The notes under the pieces: generated by a model | Seen by the model: the letters and a program-made list of their open reading frames with translations, nothing else | Databases searched by the model: none | What the model was told of the DNA's origin: nothing | Source of the DNA: Salegentibacter_A chungangensis | Lineage (GTDB): Bacteria; Bacteroidota; Bacteroidia; Flavobacteriales; Flavobacteriaceae | Assembly: GCF_042678405.1 (NCBI RefSeq) | Contig: NZ_JBHTLI010000001.1 | Span: 1,674,001-1,738,000, forward strand | Direction: 5' to 3' | DNA length: 64,000 nucleotides | Translations under genes and position numbers: made by a program | Shown here: piece by piece, positions 48,780-59,700 of the stretch | How positions within the stretch are numbered: the first letter of the stretch is position 1 | Layout: every line of letters begins with the position of its first letter

Positions 48780-51700
48780 ATGAAAAAAACTATTTTCAGA
48801 ACTTTTTTGTGCGCTGTTAGCTTTCTGTTCTTCAGTATGGCCCAGGCACAAACAGTATCCGGAACAGTTACGGATGATCAGGGCCCGCTCCCCGGAGCTA
48901 ATGTCTCGGTAAAGGGGACCACCAATGGAACAACGACAGATTTCGACGGGAATTACACTTTGAATGATGTTCCTAATGATGCAACCCTGGTTTTTAGCTT
49001 TATAGGTTATGTAACACAGGAAATTCCGGTAGATAGCCGGGAAACTATAGATGTGGCGATGAGCCCTGATGCATCAGAACTTGAAGAAGTGGTGCTTATA
49101 GGTTATGGGCAAACAACCGTTAAAGATGCAACCGGAGCGGTTTCTTCAGTAAAGGCCGAAGATTTTAATAAAGGGGTCAATACTTCTCCCGACCAGCTAT
49201 TGCAAGGTAGGGTAGCAGGGGTGCAAATTACCGGATCCAGTGGGGAACCGGGTGCTGCTGCAAACATAAGGGTTAGAGGTACTTCCTCCATTAGAGCAGG
49301 GAATGATCCTTTAATTGTTGTAGACGGAGTGCCACTTAGCGGTGGAGGTGTGAGTGCCGGCTCTGATGTAGGTTTTGGCCGACAAAGTTCCAGAAACCCG
49401 CTTAGTTTCATAAACTCCAGCGATATTCAGAGTATAGATATACTTAAGGATGCTTCGGCCACGGCCATCTATGGTTCACGTGGTGCCAACGGGGTTATTC
49501 TTATTACCACTAAAGGAGGAAGAACCGGGAAGCCGCAAATTAGCTTTAACTCTTCTTTCCAGTTTGGAACCATAGCCAATGAATATGATCTGATCTCGGC
49601 TGAAGACTATCCCGGGATAGCAGCAGATGTTGGGAATCCTGATCCGGATCTTGGTGCAAGACTTGATCCAATGGGAGAGATCCTGCGTACCGCTTTTACT
49701 CAGCAACATGACTTTTCTTATGGGTCTGGTGGAGAAACCGGAAACTTTAGAATGTCACTTGGTTTTCTTGACCAGGAAGGTATCGTAAAAGGAACCGGCC
49801 AGGAAAAATATACAGGGAATATCAATTTAACGCAAAGGGCTTTTAAAGATGTGGTGACTTTTAAGTCTAATGTGATCTATTCTTATATTAAAGACGACGG
49901 AGAAGCAATTTCTGATAACGTAGGTGCCGAAGGAGACCTTCTTTTCTCAACTTTAAGATGGAATCCTACAAGACCTTTCTACAAGGATGATGGTACTTAT
50001 AATCAGCCAAGTGATAACCAGAGAAACCCTTTGGCTTTCCTTGAATACTATGAAGATAAAACGGAAACCTCAAGAATATTAGCCAATCTTTCGGCTACGG
50101 TACATATTACAGACGAGCTGGATTATAAATTCAATGTAGGTCTGGACCGAAGTGAGTCAACACGTAGGGCTGCGGTTTCATCTTTGTTCAATACCAATAA
50201 CACCTTGGACAGAGGAGTAGCTTCTTATGAAGACACTTATAACTTCAGTAAATTATTTGAGCATACGTTATCCTACAATTCCAATTTAACCGAAGATCTT
50301 GAGCTTGATGCTGTATTAGGTTACTCTTACCAGTCTTTTGAGGCAAAAGGGAACAGACTGATAGGACGTGATTTCAGTATCGGAGATCAGGATAAATACA
50401 TCAAGGATATAGGTTACGCCTCTACTTTCCAGGCTTCTGAGGTTACGGCATACTTTAACCCTTCTTCAGAACTGCAATCTTATTTTGGAAGGGTTAACTT
50501 TAACTACTTGAAAAAATATCTGCTTACCGCTACTTTAAGGGCCGATGGTTCCAGTAAGTTTGGTGCCAATAACAGGTATGGTTACTTCCCTTCTGTAGGT
50601 GCTGCCTGGAGAATTGTGGAAGAAGGTTTCTTGCCAGATGTGGTATCCGAGCTTAAGTTAAGAGCCAGTTGGGGTATAACCGGTAACCAGGAATTCCCAG
50701 CAGGTTCAGCACAAACCCAGTTTGGTCCAACCGATGACGGTTCTGCAATACAGCAGGTGAACGTAGCAAACCCTAATTTACAGTGGGAGTCTACAGAACA
50801 GTATGGAGTTGGTTTCGATTTTGGATTCTTTATGGATCGTCTTACCGGTTCGATTGATTACTTTAACAGGAAAACGAACGACCTGTTGTTCAGGCTTCCT
50901 GCAATTCAACCGGCGCCAGACGTAGATTTCTATACGAATTTCGACGATATTGAGATCGTGAACGAAGGGGTTGAAGTTTCCTTCAATGCCGATATCATTA
51001 ATACTCAGGATTACGGATTTAACGTGTCTTACAATATGGCCTTCCTTAATAATGAGATCAATAATGTTAGTAATCAGTTCCCGATCGGTATCCCTACCGG
51101 GGAGATTAACGGTAGGAGTTTAACCGGTCAGAACGCTCAGTTGTTGTACGATAATCAGCCGCTTTATACTTTTTATCTTCCTGTTTTTGAGGGATATGAT
51201 GAAAGCGGTGCGCCGATATACAGAGATGTGAACGGAGATGGAACCGTAAATCCTAACTTCGACGGGCCAGGAGGAACTTCAGACAGAACATTTGTAGGAA
51301 ATCCTAACCCGGATATTACTTTGGGTATAGCCCTTAACGGTCGTTACAAGAACTTCGACTTTAGTGCTAACCTGAACGGGGCATATGGACAGAAGGTTTT
51401 CGATAACACCGCTGCGGCATTATTTTATAAAGCTGCTGTAGCCAATGGCGACAATGCAACTTATGAAGAGGTTAATTCAGAAGCCGATGCAGAGAACGGA
51501 GGTCCTTTCCTTTCTACCAAAAATCTTCAAAGCGGAGATTATTTAAGACTGAATAGTGCTTCCGTTGGGTACACTTTTGTTCCTGAAGAAGATACTATGA
51601 CCTGGCTGAAGTCTTTAAGGCTATATGTTGCAGGACAGAATTTATTCGTGATCACTCCATATGACGGTTTCGATCCTGAAGTAGATACGAATAAAGAGGT

Positions 51701-51785
51701 AGACGGGGTGCCGTCTTTCGGAATAGATTATACTGCCTACCCAAGAAGCAGAAGCTTCACCGTAGGGATTAATGCAAATTTTTAA
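48780..51785 (+). CDS. SusC/RagA-family TonB-dependent outer membrane receptor
   Basis: The 1,001-residue protein has a signal peptide (residues 1-23), a carboxypeptidase D-like domain (about 25-100: SGTVTDDQGPLPGANVSVKG, GTTTDFDGNYTL), a plug with ELEEVVLIGYGQ and LLQGRVAGVQITG, and a long beta-barrel ending in an aromatic residue (FTVGINANF). It imports nutrient complexes with SusD, powered by TonB. There is no N-terminal STN signalling domain, so it is not an ECF-coupled transducer. SusD follows 12 bases downstream. Confidence 0.95.
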   Translation: MKKTIFRTFLCAVSFLFFSMAQAQTVSGTVTDDQGPLPGANVSVKGTTNGTTTDFDGNYTLNDVPNDATLVFSFIGYVTQEIPVDSRETIDVAMSPDASELEEVVLIGYGQTTVKDATGAVSSVKAEDFNKGVNTSPDQLLQGRVAGVQITGSSGEPGAAANIRVRGTSSIRAGNDPLIVVDGVPLSGGGVSAGSDVGFGRQSSRNPLSFINSSDIQSIDILKDASATAIYGSRGANGVILITTKGGRTGKPQISFNSSFQFGTIANEYDLISAEDYPGIAADVGNPDPDLGARLDPMGEILRTAFTQQHDFSYGSGGETGNFRMSLGFLDQEGIVKGTGQEKYTGNINLTQRAFKDVVTFKSNVIYSYIKDDGEAISDNVGAEGDLLFSTLRWNPTRPFYKDDGTYNQPSDNQRNPLAFLEYYEDKTETSRILANLSATVHITDELDYKFNVGLDRSESTRRAAVSSLFNTNNTLDRGVASYEDTYNFSKLFEHTLSYNSNLTEDLELDAVLGYSYQSFEAKGNRLIGRDFSIGDQDKYIKDIGYASTFQASEVTAYFNPSSELQSYFGRVNFNYLKKYLLTATLRADGSSKFGANNRYGYFPSVGAAWRIVEEGFLPDVVSELKLRASWGITGNQEFPAGSAQTQFGPTDDGSAIQQVNVANPNLQWESTEQYGVGFDFGFFMDRLTGSIDYFNRKTNDLLFRLPAIQPAPDVDFYTNFDDIEIVNEGVEVSFNADIINTQDYGFNVSYNMAFLNNEINNVSNQFPIGIPTGEINGRSLTGQNAQLLYDNQPLYTFYLPVFEGYDESGAPIYRDVNGDGTVNPNFDGPGGTSDRTFVGNPNPDITLGIALNGRYKNFDFSANLNGAYGQKVFDNTAAALFYKAAVANGDNATYEEVNSEADAENGGPFLSTKNLQSGDYLRLNSASVGYTFVPEEDTMTWLKSLRLYVAGQNLFVITPYDGFDPEVDTNKEVDGVPSFGIDYTAYPRSRSFTVGINANF

Positions 51786-51797
51786 TAAATGATTAGT

Positions 51798-53330
51798 ATG
51801 AAAAGAATAATATTAATATTAGCTCTCCTCGTTTTTAGCGTAGGTTGTACCAATCTCGAAGAAGAACTGAACGATACGGTAGACAGTGATGTTGCCAGAG
51901 CTACAGCAGATACAGAGTCTTTACTTGATGCAGCGTATCAGGCGATGAGGGTCTTCGACACTCAGGATAATATTTTTGCCTTGCAGGAACATACATCTGA
52001 TGAGTTGGCGGGGCCTACCCGTGGTGCCGACTGGGATGATGGTGGAGTATGGCGTAATTTGCATACCCACAGCTGGACCAGTTCCAACAACTTTATTAAG
52101 AACTCCTACAACGGCTTGTTAAGCGGGGTGTTTAGAGCAACCCAGGTTTTAGAATTCAATCCAACTCCGCAGCAGGAGGCAGAAGCAAGGTTCATCAGGG
52201 CTTTCTTTGCCTTCCACCTTACAGATAATTTTGGTCTGGTGCTGGGTAGAGAGCCTGGAGAAGATCTTACTCAGCCGCCTTCAATTTATCTGAACAGGGC
52301 TGAAGGAATCAACTTTGTGATCGATGAACTGGAAGCAGTGATCAATGACCTTCCAACAACCGGAGACCCGAGCGTGGCTTCTCAGAATGCAGCACATTTC
52401 CTGTTGGCTAAGGCTTATTTGAACCGTGCAGTGTATATGGCTACCGAAGAAAGTACCAATGCAGCATCTGAAGGACCTTTCGATTTTAGTCCTGCCGATA
52501 TGAACAAGGTTATCGAGCATTGTGATGCAATACTTGCATCTGGCGAATATACCCTGGAAACTATGTATTTTGATAACTTTTCACCAACCAACAGTGATGA
52601 CAGTTCCGAGAATATTTTCGTGAGTTTAAATGAACGCGGAAATAACCCTGCTAACACACAATCCAGATGGCATATGACTCTTCACTATAACAACCAGCCT
52701 GACGGATGGAATGGTTTTGTGACCCTTGCAGAGATCTATGATCTTTATGAGGACGATGATATGAGGAGAAGTTATACGCCCTCATATTTTGAAGGAAATA
52801 CCGGGATGAACGCCGGGTTCCTATTGGGACAGCAATATGCTGCCGATGGGACACCGCTTGAAGACAGGAACGGAAACCCTTTGGCATTTACAAAAGATTT
52901 CTCCCTTACCGCTTCTAATGAGGTTAATGGAATTAGGGTGATCAAATATCCGCCGGATTTCACAAATTTAGGATCTCCGGGTAACGATTATGTTCACTTC
53001 AGATATGCCGATGTGTTTCTTATGAAAGCCGAGGCTATTCTTAGGGGAGGTGCCGCTACTATGGGGGATACTCCGGAATCTTTGGTAAGTGAAATCAGAC
53101 AAGCCCGTGGAACTTCGGATCTGGCTACAGTAGATCTTCCGGAAATTCTTGATGAAAGAGCCCGTGAGTTTTACTGGGAAGGCTGGAGAAGAAATGACCA
53201 GATACGATTTTCTACGTATTTAGACGCCCATTATGAAAAGCCGGAGTCTTCTGAACAATATCTGTTATTTCCGATTCCGCCGGAAGCCTTATCAACTAAT
53301 CCTAACTTAATTCAGAATCCGGGATATTAA
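51798..53330 (+). CDS. SusD/RagB-family nutrient-binding lipoprotein
   Basis: The 510-residue lipoprotein (VFSVGC, Cys17) has the helical SusD pattern with TDTESLLDAAYQAMR, EARFIRAFFAFHLTDNFG and the C-terminal ILDERAREFYWEGWRRNDQIRFSTY (in parts). It covers SusC on the outside of the cell and binds the substrate. An earlier in-frame ATG at 51789 would add three residues; I prefer 51798 for the normal signal peptide. A strong hairpin follows the gene. Confidence 0.94.
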   Translation: MKRIILILALLVFSVGCTNLEEELNDTVDSDVARATADTESLLDAAYQAMRVFDTQDNIFALQEHTSDELAGPTRGADWDDGGVWRNLHTHSWTSSNNFIKNSYNGLLSGVFRATQVLEFNPTPQQEAEARFIRAFFAFHLTDNFGLVLGREPGEDLTQPPSIYLNRAEGINFVIDELEAVINDLPTTGDPSVASQNAAHFLLAKAYLNRAVYMATEESTNAASEGPFDFSPADMNKVIEHCDAILASGEYTLETMYFDNFSPTNSDDSSENIFVSLNERGNNPANTQSRWHMTLHYNNQPDGWNGFVTLAEIYDLYEDDDMRRSYTPSYFEGNTGMNAGFLLGQQYAADGTPLEDRNGNPLAFTKDFSLTASNEVNGIRVIKYPPDFTNLGSPGNDYVHFRYADVFLMKAEAILRGGAATMGDTPESLVSEIRQARGTSDLATVDLPEILDERAREFYWEGWRRNDQIRFSTYLDAHYEKPESSEQYLLFPIPPEALSTNPNLIQNPGY

Positions 53331-53352
53331 TTTTTATGAATTAGCATATTAT

Positions 53353-53390
53353 AAAGCCTTTCCAATCCAATTGGAGGGGCTTTTGTTTAT
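53353..53390 (+). terminator. Hairpin between SusD and the downstream lipoproteins
   Basis: AAAGCCTTTCCAAT pairs with ATTGGAGGGGCTTT over 14 bases (two G-U pairs), loop CCA, followed by T-rich sequence broken by G and A. It may be a partial terminator that reduces expression of the following genes, or a processing site. Confidence 0.65.
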
Positions 53391-53414
53391 ATTTAAGTTC
53401 TCAAACCCTTAAGC

Positions 53415-56400
53415 GTGCTTAAAAAAGCGTTCAAAACCCTACTAATTTTGCTGCTTCTTGCTTCCTGTTCTGATAAGAAAAAAGAAGGTAAGAAGGGGGA
53501 ATCCGACGGCTCTTACAGATTTCAGATTCTGAAACCTGAAGCGTCCGGAATCGCTTTTAAAAACGGGATCACTTCTTCAAAAGATCTCAGTATCCTGAAC
53601 TATCTGTATTTCTATAACGGAGCAGGAGTTGCCGCTGCCGATTTCAATAATGATGGTCTTACCGATCTTTACTTTGCCTCTAACCAGGCTGAAGATCAGC
53701 TTTTCCTGAATAAAGGCAGGCTTAAATTTGAAGACGTCTCTTCAGAAGCTGGTTTTTCCGGGAGTTCCGGATGGTCCACAGGCGTGACCGTTGTCGATAT
53801 CAATAATGATGGCCTGCTGGATATCTATGTTTGTGAGGTTGGGAATTACAAAAGTTTGCAGGGGCATAACAGGCTTTATGTGAACCAGGGAGTTTCTGAA
53901 AAAGGTTTGCCAAAATTTAAAGAGGAATCAAAACAGTACAATCTTGATTTTAAAGGTCTATCTACCCAGTCGGTATTTTTTGATTATGACCTGGATGGCG
54001 ACCTTGATATGTTCCTAATGAACCATTCAGTGCACCCCAATTCCAATTACGGGGTTGGCAGTTTGAGAAAGGAGACCGACAGCATTTACGGCGATCGGCT
54101 TTACAGGAATGATAACGGGAAATTCACCAACGTATCTCAATCGTCCGGGATCTATAGCAGTAAGATTGGTTACGGTTTGGGACTGGCCGTAGGTGATATG
54201 AATAATGACGGGTATCCGGATATTTACGTGGGGAACGATTTCTTTGAAAATGATTACTTCTACATAAACCAACAGGACGGGACTTTCAGGGACCTGGTTT
54301 CTGCTGAAGATAGCGGAATTGGTCACACCTCCCATTACACAATGGGAGTGGATATTTCAGATTTTAATAACGACGGAAATCAGGATATTATCAGCCTCGA
54401 TATGCTGCCTGAAGACCTGACCACTTATAAGGCTTCGGGAACCGATTATGCCTACCAGATCTATCATAACTACCTGAACAAGGGCTATGCTCCACAATAT
54501 ATGCAGAATGCCCTTCAGCTGAATCGGGGGAATGCGCATTTTAGCGAAATTGGTCAGATCTCGGGAGTGGCGGCAACCGAGTGGAGCTGGGCCCCATTAT
54601 TCGCCGATCTTGATAATGACGGACTGAAGGATCTTTTTGTCTCTAACGGAATCCTGGGGGCAACCAACGATATGGACTATATAAGCTTTATTGCCAACGA
54701 GAAGATCCAGCAACGGCTAAGTAAGGGAATGACGGACCAGGACCTGAAAATCATTGAAGAGATTCCAGAAAAGAAAACATTTAATTATTTTTTTAAGAAT
54801 AAAGGCGGACTTCAGTTTGAGAAGAAGAATGAGGAATGGGTTCAGGGGCAGGCCTCTTTCAGTAACGGGGCTTTATATGCAGATCTTGATAATGACGGCG
54901 ACCTGGATCTTGTGACCAATAATGTAAATCAAAATGCTTTTGTTTATGAGAATTTAAGCAGGCAGCAGGATAGTTTGAATTTTCTAAACATTTCCTTTGA
55001 AGGAACTGAAAAGAATCCTTTTGGAATAGGAGGCCGGGTAAAGGTTTATCAGGCCCAGGAAGTACAAACAATGGAAAATTATCCTACCCGGGGTTTTCTT
55101 TCGGCTGTACCACCCGAACTTCATTTTGGACTGGGAAAATCGGAAGTAGTAGATTCTGTTCAGATTATCTGGCCGGATGGCAGGATGGAGACTTTAAAAA
55201 GGCTTTCTTCTAATCAGCGTATTACGGTTCAGTATAAGAATGCCGGGAAAAAGATCGATTGGAAGAATGACTCTCCGGAACCTGCCACTCAGAAATTAGG
55301 TGTTTCTCAAAGGCATAAGGAATACTCCTTCAAGGACTTTCTGTATGAACCGCTTATTCCTTACTCGCAATCCAATCTTGGACCATCCTTATCTGTTCTG
55401 GATTTTAACCGGGATGGTCTGGAAGACCTATATATTTCGGGGGATAAATTTGAACCCGGAAAGTTATGGTTGCAGAATAATTCCGGGAAAATGAAGCTTT
55501 CAAAGCAGGCCGGCCTGGATTCCGGCAATAAAGAACCCGTAGATCAGGTGTTTTTTGATGCAGATTCCGACGGATATCCGGACCTCTTAGTGGTTTACGG
55601 TGGCAGCGATCCTGGAAACCGGAATAATAATGGGCCCGATCTGTTCCTTAACCGGAATGGAAAGCTGGAAAAGAGCTCGGGCTTACCGGAATTGAATATA
55701 AATGCTTCGGTATGTAAGACCGCAGACTTTAATAATGACGGCTATCCTGATATTTTTATAGGCAGCAATTCTGGTTTTGGAAGTTATGGCAGGTCTCAAG
55801 TGGCTGTAATTTTAATGAATGATACCACTGGCAACTTCGAACAAGACGAGAAATTAAAACCGGTTCTCAGGGAGGCTGGGATGATCTACGATGCGAAAAT
55901 AGCTGATCTTAACAATGATGAGCTTCCTGATATTATTCTTGCCGGCCACTATATGCCTGTTACATTTTTGATAAATGACGGGAAAGGAAGTTTTCAGAAA
56001 AAAGAGCTTAAAGATACTGAAGGCTGGTGGAATGCCATCGAAATCGCCGATTTTGATAATGATGGAGACCTGGACCTCATTGCGGGAAACTGGGGCCTTA
56101 ACAGCAGGCTGAAAGCTTCAAAACAAGAGCCGCTTCAGTTGTACCTGGAGGATTTTGATGAGAATGGAAAGACCGATCCTGTGCTTACTTATTTTTACCA
56201 GGGAAGGGAAACCCCGCTAGCCACAAAAGATGAATTGGCGAAACAACTGCCTATGCTTAATAAGTCATTTCTATCTTATACCGAATTCGCAAAGGCAGAT
56301 TTTGATGATTATTTTTCGGAGGAGAAAATTAAACAGGCAGAAGTGAAGAAAGTGATGAGTCTTGAAACCTCTTATTTCGAAAACAAGGGAAATTTTAATT

Positions 56401-56732
56401 TCGAAAAGAAGAGCCTGCCCGCTGAAGTCCAGTTTTCTCCGGTTCACTCCATACTGGCTACAGATATTGATTCAGACGGATTAAAGGATTTGATCCTTGC
56501 CGGGAATAACTATCATATTAATACCCAGTTGGGAAGGCAGGATGCCGGTTACGGGCTAATACTTAGAAATACGGGAAACGGAAATTTTGAGAACTATAAC
56601 GAAAAGGAACTTTATATAAAAGGAGCCGTTAAGGCCATAGATGAAATTAGCGTCCGGGGAGAAACTTATCTTGTCTTCGGAATTAATAATGGAAATGTAC
56701 AGTTTGTAAAACACCCCATAACAAATGATTAA
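53415..56732 (+). CDS. FG-GAP / ASPIC-UnbV lipoprotein, copy 1 (CRTAC1-like)
   Basis: The 1,105-residue protein starts at GTG 53415 with a lipoprotein signal (LLLLASC, Cys18). It has many FG-GAP (VCBS) repeats with calcium-binding loops such as DFNNDGLTDLYF, DINNDGLLDIYV and DLDNDGDLDLVT, and an ASPIC/UnbV domain at about residues 530-600 with TRGFLSAVPPELHFGLG and IIWPDGRMETL. These integrin-like beta-propellers sit in the envelope, likely on the cell surface. It is the first of three homologues in tandem after SusCD. Function is unknown. Confidence 0.9.
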   Translation: MLKKAFKTLLILLLLASCSDKKKEGKKGESDGSYRFQILKPEASGIAFKNGITSSKDLSILNYLYFYNGAGVAAADFNNDGLTDLYFASNQAEDQLFLNKGRLKFEDVSSEAGFSGSSGWSTGVTVVDINNDGLLDIYVCEVGNYKSLQGHNRLYVNQGVSEKGLPKFKEESKQYNLDFKGLSTQSVFFDYDLDGDLDMFLMNHSVHPNSNYGVGSLRKETDSIYGDRLYRNDNGKFTNVSQSSGIYSSKIGYGLGLAVGDMNNDGYPDIYVGNDFFENDYFYINQQDGTFRDLVSAEDSGIGHTSHYTMGVDISDFNNDGNQDIISLDMLPEDLTTYKASGTDYAYQIYHNYLNKGYAPQYMQNALQLNRGNAHFSEIGQISGVAATEWSWAPLFADLDNDGLKDLFVSNGILGATNDMDYISFIANEKIQQRLSKGMTDQDLKIIEEIPEKKTFNYFFKNKGGLQFEKKNEEWVQGQASFSNGALYADLDNDGDLDLVTNNVNQNAFVYENLSRQQDSLNFLNISFEGTEKNPFGIGGRVKVYQAQEVQTMENYPTRGFLSAVPPELHFGLGKSEVVDSVQIIWPDGRMETLKRLSSNQRITVQYKNAGKKIDWKNDSPEPATQKLGVSQRHKEYSFKDFLYEPLIPYSQSNLGPSLSVLDFNRDGLEDLYISGDKFEPGKLWLQNNSGKMKLSKQAGLDSGNKEPVDQVFFDADSDGYPDLLVVYGGSDPGNRNNNGPDLFLNRNGKLEKSSGLPELNINASVCKTADFNNDGYPDIFIGSNSGFGSYGRSQVAVILMNDTTGNFEQDEKLKPVLREAGMIYDAKIADLNNDELPDIILAGHYMPVTFLINDGKGSFQKKELKDTEGWWNAIEIADFDNDGDLDLIAGNWGLNSRLKASKQEPLQLYLEDFDENGKTDPVLTYFYQGRETPLATKDELAKQLPMLNKSFLSYTEFAKADFDDYFSEEKIKQAEVKKVMSLETSYFENKGNFNFEKKSLPAEVQFSPVHSILATDIDSDGLKDLILAGNNYHINTQLGRQDAGYGLILRNTGNGNFENYNEKELYIKGAVKAIDEISVRGETYLVFGINNGNVQFVKHPITND

Positions 56733-59700
56733 AAGACTAATAATACTTCTCATCGTCTTATTGGGAATTTCCTGTACCGGCGATAAAGAGGAGCCGGTAA
56801 TTAAGGAAAAGAAAGATACTCTTTTCACCGAAATGAACTCCGATTCCACAGGCATCGGTTTCATTAACCAGGTTGAAAATGAGAAAGATTTCAATATTTT
56901 CAATTATCGGAATTTTTATAACGGAGGAGGCGTAGGAGTTGGAGACCTTAATAATGATGGCTTGCCCGAAGTTTATTTTACTGCCAATCGGGGAAAAAAT
57001 AAACTTTACCTGAATAAAGGAAATTTCAAATTTGAGGATATCACATCAAAATCCGGAGTTGAAGGCAGCAGATCCTGGTCTACCGGGGTCACTATGGTCG
57101 ATATCAATGCCGATGGCCTTCTTGATATTTACGTGTGTAATGCAGGAAACCTTGAGGGAGATGACAAAAAGAATGAACTTTTTATCAATAACGGAGATCT
57201 CACCTTTACCGAGAAGGCCGAAGAATATAATCTTGATGACAGCGGTTTTGGAACACACGCCGCATTTTTTGATTATGACGGAGACGGAGACCTTGACGCC
57301 TATCTCTTGAATAATAGCTTTATTCCGGTAAGCAGTCTTGGTTACGTAAACAAGCGCGAAGTGAGAAGTGAAGACTGGGATATCCCTGATGCCCTTAAAG
57401 GTGGCGGGGACAAACTAATGCGCAATGACAATGGAAAATTTACCGATGTTAGTGAGGAAGCGGGTATTTATGGTAGCCTGATAGGTTTTGGGCTTGGGGT
57501 AACCATAGGGGATATTAATAATGATTATATGCCTGATATCTATGTTTCCAATGACTTTTACGAAAGGGACTATTTGTATATCAACCAGGGAGACGGGACC
57601 TTTAAGGAAGAGATCAAGAAATATATGCAGCACCTGAGCCTGTCTTCTATGGGAGCAGATATGGCCGATATTAATAATGACGGGCGTCCGGAGATCTTTG
57701 TAACCGATATGCTTCCTGAAGAAGATAAACGCCTTAAGGAAACCGGAGATTATGAGCGCTACGATCTGCATCAGCTTAAGAAAAGTCGCGATTTCTATAA
57801 TCAGTATATGCAGAATACCCTGCAGCTGAATAACGGCGACGGGACCTTTTCTGAAATTGCCCATTATAGCGGTGTGGCTAAAACCGACTGGAGTTGGGGA
57901 GCTCTGTTGTTTGATATGGATAATGACGGTTACCGTGATATTTTTGTGAGTAACGGGATCTACCACGATCTTACCAATAACGATTTTATGGATTTCTTCG
58001 CCAATGATATCATCCAGAACATGAGTATCACGGGTAAAAAGGAAGAGATCGATAATGTGATCAATAAAATGCCTTCCACGCCTATTCCTAATTATGCCCT
58101 CAAGAATGGGAAAGATCTTGCGTTTAAGAAGGTTACCGAAGAATGGGGACTTGGACATCCTGGTTTTTCCAATGGTTCGGCTTATGCCGACCTTGATAAT
58201 GATGGAGATCTGGACCTGTTGGTCAATAACTTTAATATGCCTGCCTTCGTTTACCGAAACAATACCGAAAAGCTAGGAAGGAACTATATTAAATTAAGTC
58301 TTGAGGGGGAGTCAGGGAACACCAAGGCTATTGGAAGTATCGTGGATATATACCTTGGGGACGAGATTATTCGACAGGAACTGATCCCTACCCGTGGTTT
58401 TCAGTCTTCAGTAGATTATGAAATGACAATTGGACTGGGTGATAAAAAGAAGATAGATTCTTTAAGAGTGGTCTATCCCAATAAAAGGATGACTGTTTTA
58501 CACGACCCCGAAATCAATGAGGTGCTGGAATTAAGACAGGAAGAGGCCTCAACTCCTGCCAGGCTTGGAGAGAAAGATAAGCTTGCCTGGTTTGAAGAAG
58601 TAGCTGTAGATTTTCAGGAAAATGAAGAAGACCAGCACGTAGATTTCGATTACGAAGGCCTGATCCCTAAGATGCAGTCCCGGGAAGGTCCGGCGATTGC
58701 CGTTGCCGATCTGGATGCAGATGGGAATGACGATGTTTATGTGGGAGCGGCCTTTGGAAGTTCCGGCCGTATCTATCTTCAGAAAACACCGGGAAAACTT
58801 ACCAATATTAAATTTAACGGTGGGGAAGAATTTGAAGATACCGATGCCGAGTTTGCAGATATAGACGGGGATGGCGATCTCGATCTTCTGGTCACTTCCG
58901 GGGGGAACTTTAAAAATGCAAGAACAGGCCTCCGGGTATATATGAATCAGGGGAATATGAATTTCAGCGATTATGAGGTGATAGCCTTTTCTCCTAATAA
59001 TATCTCAAATATTGAAACTTCAGATTTCGATAATGACGGGGATATAGATATGTTTATGGGCGCGTATACTGTTCCCGGAATTTATGGTCTTAAGGTTTCA
59101 AGCCTTTTGCTTGAAAACAACGGAAAAGGACATTTTAAAAATATCACTAAGGAAGCCGCTCCTGAAATGCGGAATATCGGGATGGTGACCGATGCTGTTT
59201 TTACCGATCTGAACGGGGACAATAAGCCAGATCTGACTTTAGTAGGGGAATGGATGAGCCCTAAGGTCTTTATAAATGAAGGTGATAAGTTCAGGCTACA
59301 GCAAAATCAACTTTCAGAATATCCGGGAATGTATAATGCCGTTTTCGCCAAGGACCTGAACAATGACGGCAAAACAGACCTTGTATTTGGGAACCGGGGC
59401 CGTAATGCCAGTTTTCAGGCCTCAAAAGAGGCTCCGGCTAAAATGTTCGTGGCCGATTTCGACCTGAATGGAACTATAGAACAAGTGTTCACCAAATCTG
59501 TGGATGGCAGGGACATACCTTTACATACGAAAAGGGAGCTGGCAGGGCAGATCGTATCTATTAAGAAGCAAAACCTGAAATTCAGCGAATATGCCGATAA
59601 GAGCATACAGGAGCTTTTTAGTCCTGATGTACTGGACAAAGCTGAAGTAAATGAGATCACTAATTTTGAAAGTATAGTAGCCTATAATGACGGGAATGCA

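Noticed and set aside
57415..58158. Antisense frame of 247 codons in lipoprotein copy 2
   Set aside because: Generated by the repeated Asp-Asn-Asp-Gly codons of the FG-GAP loops read in reverse.
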